This document shows, in pieces, positions 1 to 8,022 of a stretch of DNA of 53,413 bases. The stretch is from Pseudothermotoga sp. (lineage in GTDB: Bacteria > Thermotogota > Thermotogae > Thermotogales > DSM-5069). Position numbers and translations under genes: made by a program. The stretch is from NCBI GenBank assembly GCA_025060105.1, contig JANXCS010000010.1, forward strand, positions 1-53,413. Reading direction: 5' to 3'. The notes below the pieces were generated by a model that saw only the letters and a program-made list of their open reading frames with translations, did no database searches and was not told the DNA's origin. The stretch's first letter is position 1; each line of letters begins with the position of its first letter.

Positions 1-490
1 TTGGCTGATGCTTTCCCAAAATCTTGGCGTACGCCAACCCCATGATCGCGAAGTCGAGCAAATGTTCCGCCCTCACGCGCACGTTCGCACCTGCATCTAT
101 GAGTATCGTGAAATCTTTGAGCGATGGGACGGGGACGGCCAGCGCCGGTCTGTCCACGTTGTTGATCCTTCCAAGTATGAACGTCGCACCAGCGAAAAGA
201 GCGCCAGTGTTTCCGGCGCTCACGAAGGCATCGATCTTCTTTTCTTTTAAAAGCTGTAAACCCACGAACATGGAGGAATTTTTTCTGCGCAGAACTTCCG
301 TGGGTTTGACGTCCATCGGGAGGAAGTCGTCCACTTCCACTCTTTCGACGCTTTCTATCTTCTCCAAAGCTTGTTTCGTTCCGATCAGAACCAGATCGCA
401 CTTTCTTTCAGCGATGAACAGCTTGGCACCCTCAACGATCTCAACGGGTGCCTTGTCTCCTCCCATGACGTCGAGACCTATCTTTGGCAT
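1..490 (-). CDS. plsX: Phosphate acyltransferase PlsX (3' end outside window)
   Basis: PlsX makes acyl-phosphate from acyl-ACP for the first step of phospholipid synthesis. The minus-strand frame starts at the ATG at 490 (preceded by GGAGTGAGGC) and runs open to the window edge, about 163 codons. The N-terminus reads MPKIGLDVMGGDKAP, the PlsX signature (iDaMGGDxaP), and further on VSAGNTGALFAGA matches the conserved SAGNTGA segment. It is the last visible gene of a DUF177-rpmF-plsX unit, a classic arrangement that ties ribosomal protein L32 to lipid synthesis. Only the 3' part is missing because of the window edge; nothing suggests a broken gene. Confidence 0.95.
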   Translation of the reverse strand, partial: MPKIGLDVMGGDKAPVEIVEGAKLFIAERKCDLVLIGTKQALEKIESVERVEVDDFLPMDVKPTEVLRRKNSSMFVGLQLLKEKKIDAFVSAGNTGALFAGATFILGRINNVDRPALAVPVPSLKDFTILIDAGANVRVRAEHLLDFAIMGLAYAKILGKHQP

Positions 491-493
491 GCC

Positions 494-676
494 TCACTCC
501 GCTACTTCCAAGATCTGTCTACCGTTGTAATAGCCACAATACAGGCAAACTCTGTGGGGCAACTTGGGTTGACCACAGTTCGGACACTTGGATACAGGTA
601 CGCTTATCGCCCTGTAAGTCTTTGCCCTCTTTGCATGGGTTCTCGATCTCGATCTTTTATGTTTCGGGTTCGCCAC
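494..676 (-). CDS. rpmF: 50S ribosomal protein L32
   Basis: The 60-residue protein begins MANPKHKRSRSRTHAKRAK, typical of L32. It has a zinc-ribbon-type pair of cysteine knuckles, CPNCG and CLYCG, so this is the zinc-binding (C+) form. The start is a GTG at 676 preceded by AAGGAGGG. It sits 3 bases from the DUF177 gene and 3 bases from plsX, so all three are almost certainly co-transcribed from the promoter near 1241. Confidence 0.97.
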   Translation of the reverse strand: MANPKHKRSRSRTHAKRAKTYRAISVPVSKCPNCGQPKLPHRVCLYCGYYNGRQILEVAE

Positions 677-679
677 AGC

Positions 680-1222
680 TCAGCCCTCCTTCGTCAAATC
701 CTGCTTCACCAAGAGCAGTTTTTTCCACCTCGGATCGAAGTCAAACTTCACACACTTGTGGTTTTTCTCTTCGTTCAGGTCCGCTCCACAGTGTGGGCAC
801 AATCCTTTGCATTCTTCACTGCACAGAACCTTCATGGGCACTTCCACGACGATGGCCTCGATTATCCTATCGGTGAGATCTATCCGGTCCGAAGTGTAGT
901 ATAACACGTTCCGGAGCGACTTCAACTCTTCTTCTTCCGTCGTGGGCATTTCGCTGATGGGTTTGTAGAGAGCCTCAACGGTCCCGCTGATTTTCAGCAA
1001 AACTGGTTTCAAACATCTATCACACGGATGTTCTATGACCGTTCTTGCGTACCCACCGACCGCTATGCCATCTCGGGCGGCGACGGCGACGATCTTGACC
1101 TGTATCGGTTCGACGACTCTGCAACGTGCCGTTGGAGCATCTATGTACTCTGACTCGAAGACACCGCGCAAGATTATCCTTCGTTTCAGTAGAACTTCTT
1201 CCACACTCATCGTCCAGTCCAA
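680..1222 (-). CDS. DUF177 (YceD) family protein
   Basis: DUF177/YceD proteins are found next to rpmF across bacteria. In E. coli YceD has been linked to rRNA processing; the role here is inferred from the neighbour. The protein has two cysteine clusters, HPCDRC in the middle and CSEECKGLCPHCG near the C-terminus, which could bind a metal. I chose the TTG at 1222 because GGAG at 1231-1234 lies 8 bases upstream. The GTG at 1231 overlaps that Shine-Dalgarno sequence, and an ATG at 1210 is a third option. That gives about 180 residues, normal for the family. Confidence 0.9.
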   Translation of the reverse strand: MDWTMSVEEVLLKRRIILRGVFESEYIDAPTARCRVVEPIQVKIVAVAARDGIAVGGYARTVIEHPCDRCLKPVLLKISGTVEALYKPISEMPTTEEEELKSLRNVLYYTSDRIDLTDRIIEAIVVEVPMKVLCSEECKGLCPHCGADLNEEKNHKCVKFDFDPRWKKLLLVKQDLTKEG

Positions 1223-1240
1223 CGCACTCACTCCAATTCG

Positions 1241-1246
1241 ATTTTA
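1241..1246 (-). promoter_or_regulatory. -10 element for DUF177-rpmF-plsX
   Basis: Read on the minus strand this is TAAAAT, placed so that transcription would begin near 1235, just ahead of the GGAG at 1231-1234. I see no good -35 hexamer. The 5' leader would be about 10-15 bases. Moderate support, from position and match only. Confidence 0.45.
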
Positions 1247-1319
1247 CACGAAAGATTCTAAACATTCTTGTGGCAGGGCATCATTACAACTCTGTTTCGG
1301 AACCAAATGGACTCGAAGA

Positions 1320-1328
1320 TGATAAAAT
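1320..1328 (+). promoter_or_regulatory. Extended -10 promoter of the fliFGHI operon
   Basis: TGATAAAAT is an extended -10 (TGn plus TAAAAT). The same nine bases occur at 12120-12128 before the metal ABC transporter operon. No convincing -35 is seen at the 17-base spacing. The ATG at 1329 directly abuts this element, so if the promoter is used that ATG lies at or before the transcription start. Confidence 0.5.
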
Positions 1329-2963
1329 ATGCTTACAGGAGTGATCCTTCTGGAGTTTCTCAGGAGGGTTAGGGAGTTTTTCACCAAACTCCTCGATAGG
1401 TGGAAAAGCCTGCCAACGGCGAGTAAGATCCTGTTCGGTGGAACGATCGCATCCATAATAGTCGTTCTCTTGGTCATGGCCATCGTACTCGCTGCACCCG
1501 GTTATGTGCCTTTGGTGAGTGGCTTGTCCGAAGAACAGGCCGGATACATCGTACAACAGCTCGACGCGATGGGTGTCAAGTACAAGGTGGAACCTGGAAG
1601 GATTTTGGTCTCCAAGAAGTACAACGTTTATGAACTGCGCATGAGACTCGCTTCGGCCGGTGTTTTGGGTCCCATGACCAGAGGCTTCGAAATACTCGAT
1701 CAGCAGAGTTTGGGTGCCACGAGCTTCGACAGGCAGGTGCGCTACCAGATAGCTCTCCAAGGAGAGCTCGAAAGGAGCATCATGACGATCACTGGTGTGA
1801 AGAGCGCACGCGTGCATTTGACGCTTCCCAAGTACACGTACTACGTGAGGGGCGAGATGGCCGAACCTAGGGCGTCGGTGCTGGTGGTCTTGGAACCTGG
1901 AAAAGATCTGAGCCAAAATCAAATAAAGGGAATCATGCAACTGGTGGCGGGAGCCGTTGAGGGACTGAAGCTCGAAAACGTCCGTGTGATAGATCAGTAT
2001 TCCCGTGTGTTGAGCGACAGGGTCGTCACATCCACGGAGATGATCACCGCGGCCGATAGAACGGAGCTGAAGATCAATCTCGAAAGTTACTACGCGAAGA
2101 AGGTCAAACAAACGCTCGAGACGGTCTTCGGAGTTGGAAGGGTCGAAGTGATACCGGATGTCAAGCTCGACTGGGAGAAGGTAGAGAGGAAGATCACCAA
2201 GTTCGAACCCATCGGTAGACAGGGCGGCTTGATCAGAAGCCAAGAGCAAGAGAGCGAAAAGAGTATCAACCTACCACCGACGGGTGGACCGGTCGGAACG
2301 GAAGCGAACATCCCACCGACTTATCCCAGTCTCACCCCACAAGGTACATCCACCTATGAGAGGACCAGGACGATCACGAACTATGAGCTCAGCTCCGTGG
2401 TGGAGAACCTGGTGCAGAACAAGGAAGGCGAGATCAGATCCGTATCGCTTTCTGTGATCATCGATGCTTCATCCACGGTTTTCAACGGTTTCAGCGAGGG
2501 TGAGATGAACAGATGGGCGAGGATCGTTTCCGACCTCGTTGAAAAAGGTATCGGAGCGAGTTCCTCTGAACAGAGTCTGTCGGTTTCCGTCGCGTTCCTC
2601 CCGTTCGATAAGAGTTTCGAAGAAGAGCTCAAGCGAAGTCAAATGGAGCTTTTGCGGCGAAGAAGGTACATCACCATGATGGTGGGCTTCACGCTGTTGG
2701 CAGGTTTGGCGTTCTTGTTGGTGTATCTGATCTTACTGCAGATCAAACGTGTGAAAGCAAGAAAAGCGATCGAGGCGAGAAAGTTGAAGATAGAAGAAGA
2801 GTTGAAACGCATGCTTGAAGAGCAAAAGGTGAAAGAAGTTCCACTTTCCCCTGAGGAGAAAGCCTTGCAGGAGTTGAAGGAGAATCTAGAAAAGGTGTAC
2901 AGGCAAGATCCAGAAGAAGTGGCGAGCATCATAAAACTGTGGCTCGTGGAGAGAGGGACATGA
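1329..2963 (+). CDS. fliF: Flagellar MS-ring protein FliF
   Basis: FliF forms the MS ring of the flagellar basal body in the inner membrane, the base on which FliG and the export gate assemble. The 544-residue frame has an N-terminal membrane segment (about residues 34-58), two ring-building motifs (for example GVKSARVHLTLPK near 157-169), a low-complexity linker rich in Pro/Gly/Thr (about 310-345), a second membrane segment (about 446-470) and a charged C-terminal tail that binds FliG. The start is uncertain: the ATG at 1329 touches the -10 element. The best Shine-Dalgarno match, GGAGTGATC at 1338-1346, points instead to a CTG at 1350, which would still keep the whole first membrane segment. 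It is the first gene of fliF-fliG-fliH-fliI. Confidence 0.95.
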   Translation: MLTGVILLEFLRRVREFFTKLLDRWKSLPTASKILFGGTIASIIVVLLVMAIVLAAPGYVPLVSGLSEEQAGYIVQQLDAMGVKYKVEPGRILVSKKYNVYELRMRLASAGVLGPMTRGFEILDQQSLGATSFDRQVRYQIALQGELERSIMTITGVKSARVHLTLPKYTYYVRGEMAEPRASVLVVLEPGKDLSQNQIKGIMQLVAGAVEGLKLENVRVIDQYSRVLSDRVVTSTEMITAADRTELKINLESYYAKKVKQTLETVFGVGRVEVIPDVKLDWEKVERKITKFEPIGRQGGLIRSQEQESEKSINLPPTGGPVGTEANIPPTYPSLTPQGTSTYERTRTITNYELSSVVENLVQNKEGEIRSVSLSVIIDASSTVFNGFSEGEMNRWARIVSDLVEKGIGASSSEQSLSVSVAFLPFDKSFEEELKRSQMELLRRRRYITMMVGFTLLAGLAFLLVYLILLQIKRVKARKAIEARKLKIEEELKRMLEEQKVKEVPLSPEEKALQELKENLEKVYRQDPEEVASIIKLWLVERGT

Positions 2964-2964
2964 T

Positions 2965-3975
2965 ATGCCAGAGAAAAAACAACTCACAGGCAAGAGGAAA
3001 GCTGCGGTCCTCTTGGTCATGCTAGGTCCCGAGAAGGCGGCCTCCGTTTTGAAACATTTGGATGAGTCGGATGTGGAACAACTCACGATAGAGATAGCGA
3101 ACATCGGTAAGGTCACAGACGAAGAAAAAAAGCAAGTTTTGAGCGAATTTCAAGAGATAGCGCGTGCACGAGAGATAATCACTCAAGGTGGTATAGAGTA
3201 CGCAAAAGAAGTTCTGCAGAAAGCCTTCGGCCCAGAGAAGGCCATGAGGATCATCGAGCGGTTGGTTTCGAACTTGCAAGTCAAGCCGTTCGATTTCTTG
3301 CGCCAAGCAGATCCTCTGCAACTTGTTAACTTTCTGCAGAGCGAACATCCTCAAACGGTTGCCGTGATACTGAGCTATCTTGAACCACAGCTTGCAGGTA
3401 AGATCCTATCGGCCCTGCCGGAAGATCTACAGGTGGAAGTAGTCAAGAGGATCGCTTTACTCGAACGCACTTCACCCGACGTGATAAGGGACATCGAGAG
3501 GAACCTTGAGCGTAAGCTTTCAGGCTTCGTGATGCAGACTTTCAGTCAAGTGGGTGGCGTCGACACCGCGGCGGAGATCATGAACAGTATAGACAGATCT
3601 TCAGAGAAGAAGATCATGGAGAAACTCTCGTACGATTCACCCGAGTTGGCCGAGGAGATAAGAAGAAGGATGTTCGTCTTCGAGGACCTTGTGAAACTCG
3701 ACGACAGATCTGTACAGATAATCCTCAGAGAGATCGAAACCAGGGATTTGGCCCTCGCTCTGAAGGGAGCTTCGGAAGAAGTGAAGCAGAAGATCTTCAA
3801 GAACATCTCCAAGAGGGCGGCACAGTTGTTACAGGACGAACTTGAGTACATGGGTCCTGTACGGCTCAAAGACGTCGAGGAAGCCCAGCAGAAGATCATC
3901 AACGTTGTTAGGAGACTCGAAGAGGCTGGCGAGATCATCATCGCACGTGGTGGCGGTGAGGAGCTGATCACATGA
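2965..3975 (+). CDS. fliG: Flagellar motor switch protein FliG
   Basis: FliG is the rotor protein that couples stator ion flow to torque and binds FliF and FliM. The 336-residue length is typical. Visible landmarks are the SEHPQTVAVILSYL segment (EHPQ at 127-130), the Gly-rich linker GGVDTAAEIMN (197-207) and the C-terminal charged ridge LVKLDDRSVQIILREIETRD (242-261) that faces the stator. It starts one base after the fliF stop and its last four bases overlap the fliH start (ATGA). Confidence 0.97.
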   Translation: MPEKKQLTGKRKAAVLLVMLGPEKAASVLKHLDESDVEQLTIEIANIGKVTDEEKKQVLSEFQEIARAREIITQGGIEYAKEVLQKAFGPEKAMRIIERLVSNLQVKPFDFLRQADPLQLVNFLQSEHPQTVAVILSYLEPQLAGKILSALPEDLQVEVVKRIALLERTSPDVIRDIERNLERKLSGFVMQTFSQVGGVDTAAEIMNSIDRSSEKKIMEKLSYDSPELAEEIRRRMFVFEDLVKLDDRSVQIILREIETRDLALALKGASEEVKQKIFKNISKRAAQLLQDELEYMGPVRLKDVEEAQQKIINVVRRLEEAGEIIIARGGGEELIT

Positions 3976-4637
3976 TCATAAAAAAGAAGCAGCTTTTCAT
4001 AGATGCTCCTTGCATCGTAGGTGGACGGAAAGAAACTCAGCCAGAAAACGAACGTTCGTTCGATCCTACAGAAATTCTTCAGAAGGCCGAAAAAAAGGCG
4101 CAAGAGATCGTGGAAGAGGCGAAAAGGGAAGCTGAGAAGATCCTCATGGAAGCTAGAGAAAAACAGCAGAAGGTACTCCAAGAGATCGAGATTGAAAGGC
4201 AACAGATCAAAAAAAGATCGCAGGAAGTTTCACAGAGATTGAACGTGCTCGTGTCGAACTTCGAAAGGCAGTTGGAAAAGAAAAAACAAGAGATCTCCGA
4301 TCAATTGATAGACGCGCTGAGGATCTTGATAGAGAAACTCACCTTCAGATACCTCGATGAAACTGACTTCTCTGAAAAGATGAAAAAGTTGTTCAGCAAA
4401 CTTTCAGAACTCAAGCGTGCGAAAGTTTTCATGAGCCAGCAGGATGCGGAGAACTTTCCAGAGATCGTTAAACAGTGTGAGGAACTGGGCTTCGATGTGG
4501 TCAAATCGACAACTTTGAAGCCAGGCGAGGTACTCGTGGAAACGGACCTTGGTGTTCTGGATGGGACGAAGAGGGCTGCCACGATGTTGGTGGAAAAACT
4601 GATCGAGGAGGTCTTCGGATCTGCCAGAACCAACTGA
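3972..4637 (+). CDS. fliH: Flagellar export ATPase regulator FliH
   Basis: FliH binds and restrains the FliI ATPase of the flagellar type III export apparatus. The 221-residue protein has a long charged coiled coil (about 35-110) rich in Glu, Lys and Gln, followed by a globular C-terminal domain ending in a VLVETDLGVLDGTKR stretch, as in FliH and V-ATPase E-subunit-like proteins. FliH sequences diverge strongly, so position between fliG and fliI is an important part of this call. Its 3' end contains GGAGG at 4607-4611, which appears to be the Shine-Dalgarno sequence for fliI. Confidence 0.88.
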   Translation: MIIKKKQLFIDAPCIVGGRKETQPENERSFDPTEILQKAEKKAQEIVEEAKREAEKILMEAREKQQKVLQEIEIERQQIKKRSQEVSQRLNVLVSNFERQLEKKKQEISDQLIDALRILIEKLTFRYLDETDFSEKMKKLFSKLSELKRAKVFMSQQDAENFPEIVKQCEELGFDVVKSTTLKPGEVLVETDLGVLDGTKRAATMLVEKLIEEVFGSARTN

Positions 4638-5931
4638 ACTGCTCAAAAGGTTCAAAGAGAAGCTCCAAGCTCTCGATTTTCCAAAGTACAACGGAAAGAT
4701 CACCAGGATCGTTGGCTTGACCGTTGAATCGGTCGGGCCAGACGCTTTTCTGGGCGAAGTGTGTGAGGTGGATTTGGATTCCAAGAGGGCGCTCTGTGAG
4801 GTCGTCGGGTTCAAAGACGGCAGAGTGCTCTTGATGCCTTTGGAGAACATCTCTGGAGCGAAACACGGAACTTTAGTCTTCGGAACGGGAAGGTTGCTCG
4901 ACGTCGCCGTCGGTGAGGACATGCTCGGCAGGGTGTTGGATGGACTGGGACGTCCCATCGATGGTAAGCCTTTAGTGACCACCAAAAGGTATCCTCTGAT
5001 CAATCAAGCTCCAAATCCGCTGAGGAGAACACGCATCTCAGAACCATTGCCTGTGGGTGTGCGCGCGATCGATGGTTTCATCACGGTGGGTAAGGGCCAG
5101 AGGATAGGTATCTTCGCCGGTAGTGGCGTTGGAAAAAGTACTCTGCTCGGTATGATAGCCAGAAACACCGTTGCGGATGTGAACGTCATCGCTTTGGTGG
5201 GAGAACGCGGTAGGGAAGTCAGAGAGTTCATAGAGAAAGATTTGGGGGAAGGATTGAAAAGATCCGTGGTCGTCGTGTCCACATCCGACCAACCTGCACT
5301 GCTGAGGGTCAAGGCTCTGTACACCGCCACGAGCATCGCCGAGTTCTTCAGAGACCTCGGCTACAACGTTCTGCTGATGGTCGATTCACTCACACGCTGG
5401 GCGATGGCTCAAAGGGAGATAGGCCTTGCGATAGGTGAGCCTCCCACTGCGAGGGGATATCCACCCAGCGTCTTCGCTGGTTTGCCGAGCATCCTCGAAA
5501 GGGCCGGAAATTCGGACAAGGGAAGCATCACGGGTGTGTACACCGTCTTGGTCGAGGCGGACGATTTCAACGAGCCGATATCCGACACTGTGAGGAGCAT
5601 CGTCGATGGCCACATCATGCTTTCGAGACGGCTCGCCGAACTCAACCACTACCCAGCCATAGACGTCTTGGCGAGCATCAGCAGGTTGATGATCGACGTG
5701 GTGAGCGAGGAACATTTGAAAGCGAGCAGAACGCTGAGGAGTTTGATGGCGGCTTACCAAGAGGCAAAAGATCTCATCGACGTGGGTGCTTACAAGATCG
5801 GTTCGAACCCGTTGATCGACAAAGCCATAAAAATGAAGGGATTGATAGATGGATTTTTGAAGCAGGACATCTCAGAAAAGCCCACCTTCGAAGAAACGGT
5901 GAACAATCTGGTGAAACTAGCGTCCATGTGA
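4621..5931 (+). CDS. fliI: Flagellum-specific ATP synthase FliI
   Basis: FliI is the hexameric ATPase that powers or primes flagellar protein export. Counting from CTG 4621, the 436-residue protein has an N-terminal beta-barrel (GKITRIVGLTVESVG), Walker A GSGVGKS at about 167-173, the P-type Walker B region LLMVDSLTRWA, and a C-terminal domain ending in LVKLAS. The first canonical start in the frame is TTG 4717, which would delete the first strand of the conserved N-terminal barrel. From the in-frame stop at 4600-4602 up to 4717 there is no ATG, GTG or TTG. CTG 4621 lies 9 bases after GGAGG (4607-4611) and overlaps the end of fliH by 17 bases. No fliJ follows; the next gene is convergent. Confidence 0.95.
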   Translation: MPEPTELLKRFKEKLQALDFPKYNGKITRIVGLTVESVGPDAFLGEVCEVDLDSKRALCEVVGFKDGRVLLMPLENISGAKHGTLVFGTGRLLDVAVGEDMLGRVLDGLGRPIDGKPLVTTKRYPLINQAPNPLRRTRISEPLPVGVRAIDGFITVGKGQRIGIFAGSGVGKSTLLGMIARNTVADVNVIALVGERGREVREFIEKDLGEGLKRSVVVVSTSDQPALLRVKALYTATSIAEFFRDLGYNVLLMVDSLTRWAMAQREIGLAIGEPPTARGYPPSVFAGLPSILERAGNSDKGSITGVYTVLVEADDFNEPISDTVRSIVDGHIMLSRRLAELNHYPAIDVLASISRLMIDVVSEEHLKASRTLRSLMAAYQEAKDLIDVGAYKIGSNPLIDKAIKMKGLIDGFLKQDISEKPTFEETVNNLVKLASM

Positions 5932-5933
5932 AC

Positions 5934-6509
5934 TCAAAGCGAATGTTGCTTCGCTGGTGCGATCTTTAAAAGTTCAAGGTAGAAGATTTGATCGTAGATT
6001 TCTTCTTTTACGACTTTGAATCCCCTTTCTCTGGTTATTTTCTTCACCAAACCTACCGGTTGTTCCCGTCTCCATTTGGTGATGTGAACCGTTCTGATGA
6101 GCTCTTGGCCGGTGTCGATCAAGAGTGGGACTACGAAGAAGCTTTTGTGTGCCATCTTTTTAGGTATGGAAACGTCCCAGATGAAGAGTTTTCCCCACTT
6201 TTTCAGAACGCGATTGACGTTTTCAATGATCGCTTCGTGTTTTGGTAGGTAGAAGAACGTGAAGAACAAGATCGCAGCATCGAAACTTTCTGGAGCGAAG
6301 GTGAGTTTCACAGGGTTCATGAGTAACCTGATGGATTTCGTGTCGGCCATCTTCATGAATTCTTCCTCTACCGTCACGAAGACGGCTTTCTCTGACAAAA
6401 ATTTGGTGAACACATCCTCTGCCCCCGTGTTGACCACGAGCACTCGGTTGGCATCTATATCGACTTTCAGTTTCAACGTCTGATCTTTCAGACTGTAATA
6501 ACCACCCAT
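5934..6509 (-). CDS. Putative class I SAM-dependent methyltransferase
   Basis: The C-terminal half resembles Methyltransf_11-type proteins: SFDAAILFFTFFYL followed by HEAIIENVNRVLKKWGKLFIWD is the usual post-motif III pattern (DxVhhhxxLhH...r.LKpGG.hhh.D). The SAM-binding glycine loop is weak: VLVVNTGAED lacks the GxGxG pattern, so activity is uncertain. I prefer the ATG at 6509 because TATACT, a possible -10, lies on the minus strand just upstream inside the longer frame from 6530. Stop codons of this gene and fliI are 2 bases apart, with no visible terminator between. The substrate is unknown. Confidence 0.6.
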   Translation of the reverse strand: MGGYYSLKDQTLKLKVDIDANRVLVVNTGAEDVFTKFLSEKAVFVTVEEEFMKMADTKSIRLLMNPVKLTFAPESFDAAILFFTFFYLPKHEAIIENVNRVLKKWGKLFIWDVSIPKKMAHKSFFVVPLLIDTGQELIRTVHITKWRREQPVGLVKKITRERGFKVVKEEIYDQIFYLELLKIAPAKQHSL

Positions 6510-6600
6510 GGCATGAAACCAGTATACCAAAACTCCATCGTCAAAAAGTTACTTGTGCGAACCAATTTTGACAACCGATTTCTGTTAAGAATGTATCTGG

Positions 6601-8022
6601 GTGGTGTGGGTGAAGTATTCTCTGTTGAAGGTTTCTGTGGAAGAAAAAGAGCTGAAAAACATCTCGAGGAACCTTTTGAAACTCGCGTTGCCTTCCATGG
6701 CGGAAAACTCTCTGCAGATGCTCTTCGGCATGGTCGATACCGCCTTTCTGGGTCATCTTTCTTGGCAGGCCATGAGCGGGGCTGGACTGGCGAACCAGCT
6801 GATCTTCGTTTTCCAAGTCATCATCGTGGCTTCTTCCGTGGGTGTCAACGTGATCGTTTCGAACGCCACGGGTGTGGGAAACAGGCACAAAGCGAGTAGC
6901 TCGCTTTGGAATGGGATTCAACTGTGCTTGTTTTGGGCTTTCTTTTTGATGTTTCTATCGATCTTCTCTGAAAGATTTTTGAAGATCTTCGGTAGTGTGG
7001 ATGAGACCGTTCTTCGGTACGCCTCACAGTATCTGAGAACCATCCTGCTCGGCATGTCGAGCCTATCTTTGATGGCCGTGTTGGGCGCAGCCTTGAGAGG
7101 TTCGGGAGATACGAAGACGCCCATGCTCGCAACTGGGATCGCGAACCTGCTCAACGTGTTTTTAGACTATGCGATGATATACGGTAAATTTGGATTTCCA
7201 AGGTGGGAAGTCTTCGGTGCCGCCTTAGCGACCGTCATCTCACGCTTCGTCGGTGTGATCGTGATGCTGCTGGCGATTTTGAAGAATCCCTATCTGAACG
7301 AGGATTTGAAGAAAGCCATCAAGCCTGAATTGGCCACCTTGAAAGACATAGTTTCGGTTGGACTTCCTGCAGCCGGTGAAAACTTCATGTTCTCTGCGGG
7401 TTTGTTGGTCTTTGCGAGCATACTGCTCAGATCTGGGCCGATGGCTTACGCTGGTCATAGGATAGGTATAAACATCGAATCTCTGTCCTTCATGCCAGGC
7501 TGGGGTATTTCGGTTGCGGTGACGACGCTCGCTGGTCAGTACAACGGCAGGAGAGATCTCGATAAGGTTGCAGCCGTGGCTAAACAGGGTTTCGCACTCG
7601 CCGCCCTGATCCAAGTCTCGGCCGGTGTGTTGATCTTTCTTTTTCCACAGCCCATGATAAGGTTGTTCACCAACCAAACGGAAATCGTTGAGCTCGCCAA
7701 GATACCTGTGCGTTTGGTTGGACTTTTTCAGATTTTTCTTGCCTTGGAATCGAGCATGAACGGGGTGCTCAGAGCGACTGGTAACACGACCTTCAGCATG
7801 ATCGTTCTGGCCTTTTCCATGTGGGCCATAAGACTGCCTTTGGCCTACGTCCTCGTGACCAAGCTGAAGCTGGGTTTGTTGGGTGCTTGGCTCGGCATGA
7901 TGAGCGATATGTCCTTCAGGAGTGTTTTGAAGCTCTTTTTCTATCTTTCTGGTGTTTGGGAAAAGACGGCACTGAAGGTTTCTTCGCGCGTCAGGCACGT
8001 GAGCGAGTCTGATCTTTCTTGA
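6601..8022 (+). CDS. MATE family multidrug/cation exporter
   Basis: MATE proteins export drugs or other cations in exchange for Na+ or H+. The frame codes about 470 residues with about twelve hydrophobic segments. Family features are the N-terminal helix LPSMAENSLQMLFGMVDTAF and LGAALRGSGDTKTPM, with a second pseudo-repeat half containing LESSMNGVLRATGNTTFSM, as in NorM/DinF-like transporters. The start is uncertain: GTG 6601 opens the frame, but GTG 6637, preceded by AAGG at 5 bases, would also keep the first membrane helix. The 3' end overlaps the convergent TPR gene by 32 bases. Substrate cannot be told from sequence. Confidence 0.9.
   Translation: MVWVKYSLLKVSVEEKELKNISRNLLKLALPSMAENSLQMLFGMVDTAFLGHLSWQAMSGAGLANQLIFVFQVIIVASSVGVNVIVSNATGVGNRHKASSSLWNGIQLCLFWAFFLMFLSIFSERFLKIFGSVDETVLRYASQYLRTILLGMSSLSLMAVLGAALRGSGDTKTPMLATGIANLLNVFLDYAMIYGKFGFPRWEVFGAALATVISRFVGVIVMLLAILKNPYLNEDLKKAIKPELATLKDIVSVGLPAAGENFMFSAGLLVFASILLRSGPMAYAGHRIGINIESLSFMPGWGISVAVTTLAGQYNGRRDLDKVAAVAKQGFALAALIQVSAGVLIFLFPQPMIRLFTNQTEIVELAKIPVRLVGLFQIFLALESSMNGVLRATGNTTFSMIVLAFSMWAIRLPLAYVLVTKLKLGLLGAWLGMMSDMSFRSVLKLFFYLSGVWEKTALKVSSRVRHVSESDLS

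Noticed and set aside
24-530. Plus-strand frame at the left edge
   Set aside because: Opposite plsX and the end of rpmF, whose proteins are recognised.
1284-2249. 321-codon minus-strand frame opposite fliF
   Set aside because: Shadow of fliF; the low stop-codon density reflects codon bias, not a gene.
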